From Lachnospiraceae bacterium (GTDB lineage: Bacteria; Bacillota; Clostridia; Lachnospirales; Lachnospiraceae): a stretch of 8,676 nt of DNA. The translations under genes and the position numbers were made by a program. The DNA is taken from the NCBI GenBank assembly GCA_003447895.1, contig DLYC01000018.1, forward strand, positions 1 through 8,676, in the 5' to 3' direction. The notes below the pieces were generated by a model, which saw nothing but the letters and a program-made list of their open reading frames with translations, made no database searches and had not been told where the DNA came from. Below are positions 6,784 to 8,676 of this stretch, one piece after another (position 1 is the first letter of the stretch; each line of letters begins with the position of its first letter).

Positions 6784-6832
6784 ACGTCCGAAAATTTCAA
6801 AAAAGCGGGACATTCCCCGTTGTCAGGCCCAT

Positions 6833-6871
6833 AAAAAAGGGGTACATGAACATTTCTGTCATGTACCCTTT
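6833..6871 (-). terminator. Intrinsic terminator of the lysC transcript
   Basis: On the minus strand GGGTACATGA (6868-6859 region) pairs perfectly with TCATGTACCC (6849-6840) around a 9-base loop. The stem can be extended by AAA/TTT pairs, and the RNA ends in CUUUUUU (6839-6833). It starts 7 bases after the lysC stop codon. Confidence 0.92.
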
Positions 6872-6877
6872 CAGGAC

Positions 6878-8200
6878 TCAGATCCTTGTCTTTACAAAAA
6901 TATCGTAGATGGCGCGGACTGCCACTTCAAAATCATTGTTGTCGACGCCGATGATGATATTGAGCTCACTCGATCCCTGATCGATCATCCGGACATTGAC
7001 CTGCGCGTGCGCCAGGGCGGAGAAGATTCTCCCCGCGGTTCCTCTCATGGATTTCATCCCTCTTCCGACAACCGCGATGAGTGCGAGATCCGATTCGATC
7101 TCCACAGAGTCGGGCTGTGCAAGTCTGTGGATGGCGGACACGACTCTCTGCTCCTTGTGCATAAACTCATCCTCATGCACAACGATCGTCATAGTGTCGA
7201 TTCCGGAGGGCATATGCTCGAAAGAGATCCCGTTCTCTTCAAAGGCCTGCAGCACCTTCCGTCCGAAGCCGACCTCTGAGTTCATGAGCGCCTTGGAGAT
7301 CAGAACCGTGCAGAATCCCTTCTTTCCGGCGATGCCGGTGATCACATATCCGGATTTCTGGCAGGTGCTCTCCACGATCCAGGTTCCGTCATCGTCAGGC
7401 TTGTTCGTGTTTTTGATATTGATCGGAATTCCCTCGTGCCGTACCGGGAAGATCGCGTCCTCGTGAAGCACGGAGGCGCCCATATAGGACAGCTCGCGAA
7501 GCTCCCTGTAGGTGATGGTCTCGATCCCGACCGGATTGTTGATGATCCTGGGATCCGCCACCATAAATCCGGAGACATCCGTCCAGTTTTCATACACGTC
7601 CGCGCGGCACGCTCTTGCGACGATCGAACCCGTTATGTCACTTCCGCCTCTTGAAAAGGTCTTTACCTGTCCGTCAAATCCCCTTCCGTAGAAGCCGGGA
7701 ATGACCGCCTTCGGGTTCTCTTCGAGGCATTTGGAGAGAACCTCGTTTGTTTTTTCCGAATCGAGTACGCCGTGTTCGTCAAAGAAGATCACGTCCTTGG
7801 CGTCAATAAACTTATAGCCCAGATAACGCGCCATGATCCGGCCGTTCAGATACTCTCCGCGGGATGCCGCGTAATTGCTGTCGGGATTTTGATGCATGCG
7901 CCTCTCGATCTGGGCAAATTCACCCTCGAGGCTGAATCCCTCGAGTCCGAGCCCGTCTATGATCTCCTGGTATCTCTCCCTGATGATCTCAAGCTCGACT
8001 CCGAAATCCTCATCTTTGGAAGCCTTGGAATGCATTCTGTAGAGAAGGTCCGTGACTTTGTCGTCACCGCTGAATCTCTTGCCGGGCGCTGAGGGGATCA
8101 CGTAGACTCTGGACGGATCCTCCCGGATGATCGCCCCTACTTTTTTAAACTGCTGCGCGTCGGCAAGTGAGCTTCCTCCGAATTTGACTACCTTTTTCAT
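6878..8200 (-). CDS. lysC: Aspartokinase (aspartate kinase), monofunctional
   Basis: Phosphorylates L-aspartate with ATP, the first step toward lysine, threonine and methionine. It is 440 residues. The amino acid kinase domain has KFGGSS (6-11), ASRGEYLNG (112-120), FSRGGSDITG (182-191) and WTDVSGFMVADPR (206-218). Two C-terminal ACT domains follow at roughly 296-360 and 372-440 (LIAVVGRGMKSMRGTAGRIF and VNVRMIDQGSSELNIIIGV), which usually bind lysine or threonine for feedback inhibition. The start is uncertain. ATG 8200 gives the family-typical MKKVVKFGGSS with GGAG 9 bases upstream. An in-frame ATG at 8230, after GAGGGAGG, would add ten residues (MLRRASESAV). It follows hom by about 140 bases and ends at a strong terminator, so hom-lysC may be one unit. 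Confidence 0.93.
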   Translation of the reverse strand: MKKVVKFGGSSLADAQQFKKVGAIIREDPSRVYVIPSAPGKRFSGDDKVTDLLYRMHSKASKDEDFGVELEIIRERYQEIIDGLGLEGFSLEGEFAQIERRMHQNPDSNYAASRGEYLNGRIMARYLGYKFIDAKDVIFFDEHGVLDSEKTNEVLSKCLEENPKAVIPGFYGRGFDGQVKTFSRGGSDITGSIVARACRADVYENWTDVSGFMVADPRIINNPVGIETITYRELRELSYMGASVLHEDAIFPVRHEGIPINIKNTNKPDDDGTWIVESTCQKSGYVITGIAGKKGFCTVLISKALMNSEVGFGRKVLQAFEENGISFEHMPSGIDTMTIVVHEDEFMHKEQRVVSAIHRLAQPDSVEIESDLALIAVVGRGMKSMRGTAGRIFSALAHAQVNVRMIDQGSSELNIIIGVDNNDFEVAVRAIYDIFVKTRI

Positions 8201-8209
8201 AACTGCTGA

Positions 8210-8227
8210 CTCCGACGCACGCCGGAG
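8210..8227 (-). other. Short hairpin over the lysC ribosome binding site
   Basis: On the minus strand CTCCG (8227-8223) pairs with CGGAG (8214-8210) around an 8-base loop. The 3' arm contains the only GGAG in front of ATG 8200. If that is the true start, translation may be damped by this fold. If ATG 8230 is used, the hairpin lies inside the coding region and means little. Confidence 0.35.
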
Positions 8228-8301
8228 CATATCCTCCCTCTTGTCTCTTCTGTTCCGTCTCCTGTATCAGTGCGGCTCTCTGCCTCAAATGCACTGTTCA
8301 G

Positions 8302-8340
8302 GCATTTTCCGACTGCCTTTTATGTAATAGCAGAAAATGC
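8302..8340 (-). other. Hairpin directly after the hom stop codon
   Basis: GCATTTTC (8340-8333) pairs with GAAAATGC (8309-8302), and CTGC/GCAG can form an alternative inner stem. It begins on the base after the hom TGA. No U tract follows, so it is not a classical terminator. It may be a processing or RNA-stability element between hom and lysC. Confidence 0.45.
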
Positions 8341-8676
8341 TCAATCCTGCAAGAGACGAATGCACTGTTTTATGCTCTTAAGCTCGCCGCATTTGGAAGA
8401 AGCCTCCCTCTCTGTCATCATGGGGGTCACAAACGCGGTCTCTCCCTCGACGGGAACCTTCGCTTCGATGAGCGTGAGCTTTCCAAAGAGCTCCTCCGCC
8501 TTCTTTTCTTCCCCGCTGCCTACGCGGATGAAATAGCGGAAGGACTCCTCCATGGGATCGGAGAGCTTTAATACCTCATCATCCCAGCGGCAGGGGACAT
8601 TTCTTCCGATGTTCCGCGCGCACTCCATGACGTCGGAGACTACCGCGCTGGCCGTCGGGAATTTGCCCGCGCCGCG
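8341..8676 (-). CDS. hom: Homoserine dehydrogenase, C-terminal part (5' end outside window)
   Basis: Reduces aspartate semialdehyde to homoserine with NAD(P)H, the branch to threonine and methionine. Only the last 111 residues are present and the reading frame is open to the window edge. It opens with RGAGKFPTASAVVSDVM, the conserved end of the catalytic domain (G-x-GAG-x-x-PTASAVV). A C-terminal ACT regulatory domain follows at about residues 44-111 of this fragment (SFRYFIRVGSGEEKKAEELF through TPMMTEREASSK and IRLLQD), expected to sense threonine. The gene precedes lysC on the same strand, which fits an aspartate-pathway operon. An internal ATG at 8628 should not be mistaken for the start, since the conserved motif lies upstream of it in the same frame. 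Confidence 0.92.
   Translation of the reverse strand, partial: RGAGKFPTASAVVSDVMECARNIGRNVPCRWDDEVLKLSDPMEESFRYFIRVGSGEEKKAEELFGKLTLIEAKVPVEGETAFVTPMMTEREASSKCGELKSIKQCIRLLQD

Noticed and set aside
8231..8340. Lysine riboswitch or T-box upstream of lysC
   Set aside because: The gap of about 110 bases is too short for a lysine riboswitch, shows no T-box sequence, and has no terminator before the gene.
8288..8369. Direct repeat AATGCACTGTT at 8288-8298 and 8359-8369
   Set aside because: Several 11-base repeats are expected by chance in a window of this size. One copy lies inside hom coding sequence, and no other insertion signs are present.

Overview
The window looks like chromosomal core-genome DNA from a Gram-positive Clostridia species, most likely Lachnospiraceae. 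The evidence is strong AGGAGG-type ribosome binding sites, a moderately GC-rich composition, a clostridial-type glutaminyl-tRNA synthetase, a small two-helix membrane protein of a kind I associate with Lachnospiraceae, and a monofunctional aspartokinase next to homoserine dehydrogenase. I see no mobile elements, CRISPR arrays, tRNAs or rRNAs. All genes except one TetR-type regulator are on the minus strand.

Right to left, in the direction of transcription, the layout is as follows. (1) 8676-6878: the 3' end of homoserine dehydrogenase (hom) and then a monofunctional aspartokinase (lysC), ending in a strong intrinsic terminator. Both belong to the aspartate-family amino acid pathway. (2) 6765-2952: a promoter with an extended -10 and a perfect 17-bp palindrome just upstream, then a small two-helix membrane protein, guaB (IMP dehydrogenase) and glnS (glutaminyl-tRNA synthetase). 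The gaps are 35 and 37 bp, so this is a likely three-gene operon. It ends at a hairpin that can serve both strands, facing tetR. (3) 2209-2811, plus strand: a TetR-family regulator with a GTG start. It is divergent from (4) 2026-1439, a membrane-anchored, very acidic protein with amphipathic helices and a C-terminal 20-residue repeat. The two promoters overlap in their -35 boxes, and an AT-rich dyad covers the -10 box of the acidic-protein gene. (5) 1380-1: a uracil permease gene (uraA, cut by the window edge) with a consensus promoter and a short leader.

The most interesting element is the uraA leader. After the promoter comes a ribosome binding site, a 14-codon ORF (MRHKLIARFRIPRI), a stop codon, and two bases later a perfect 12-bp terminator hairpin with a U6 tract. 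The permease start and its own AGGAGG site follow. This is the architecture of a translation-coupled transcription attenuator. It resembles the logic of enterobacterial pyrBI, and I see no PyrR-type binding loop or known riboswitch in it. A second lead is the pairing of the TetR regulator with the acidic envelope protein.

Common themes are nucleotide supply (guaB, uraA) and amino acid or translation metabolism (hom, lysC, glnS). The window is otherwise ordinary housekeeping DNA.
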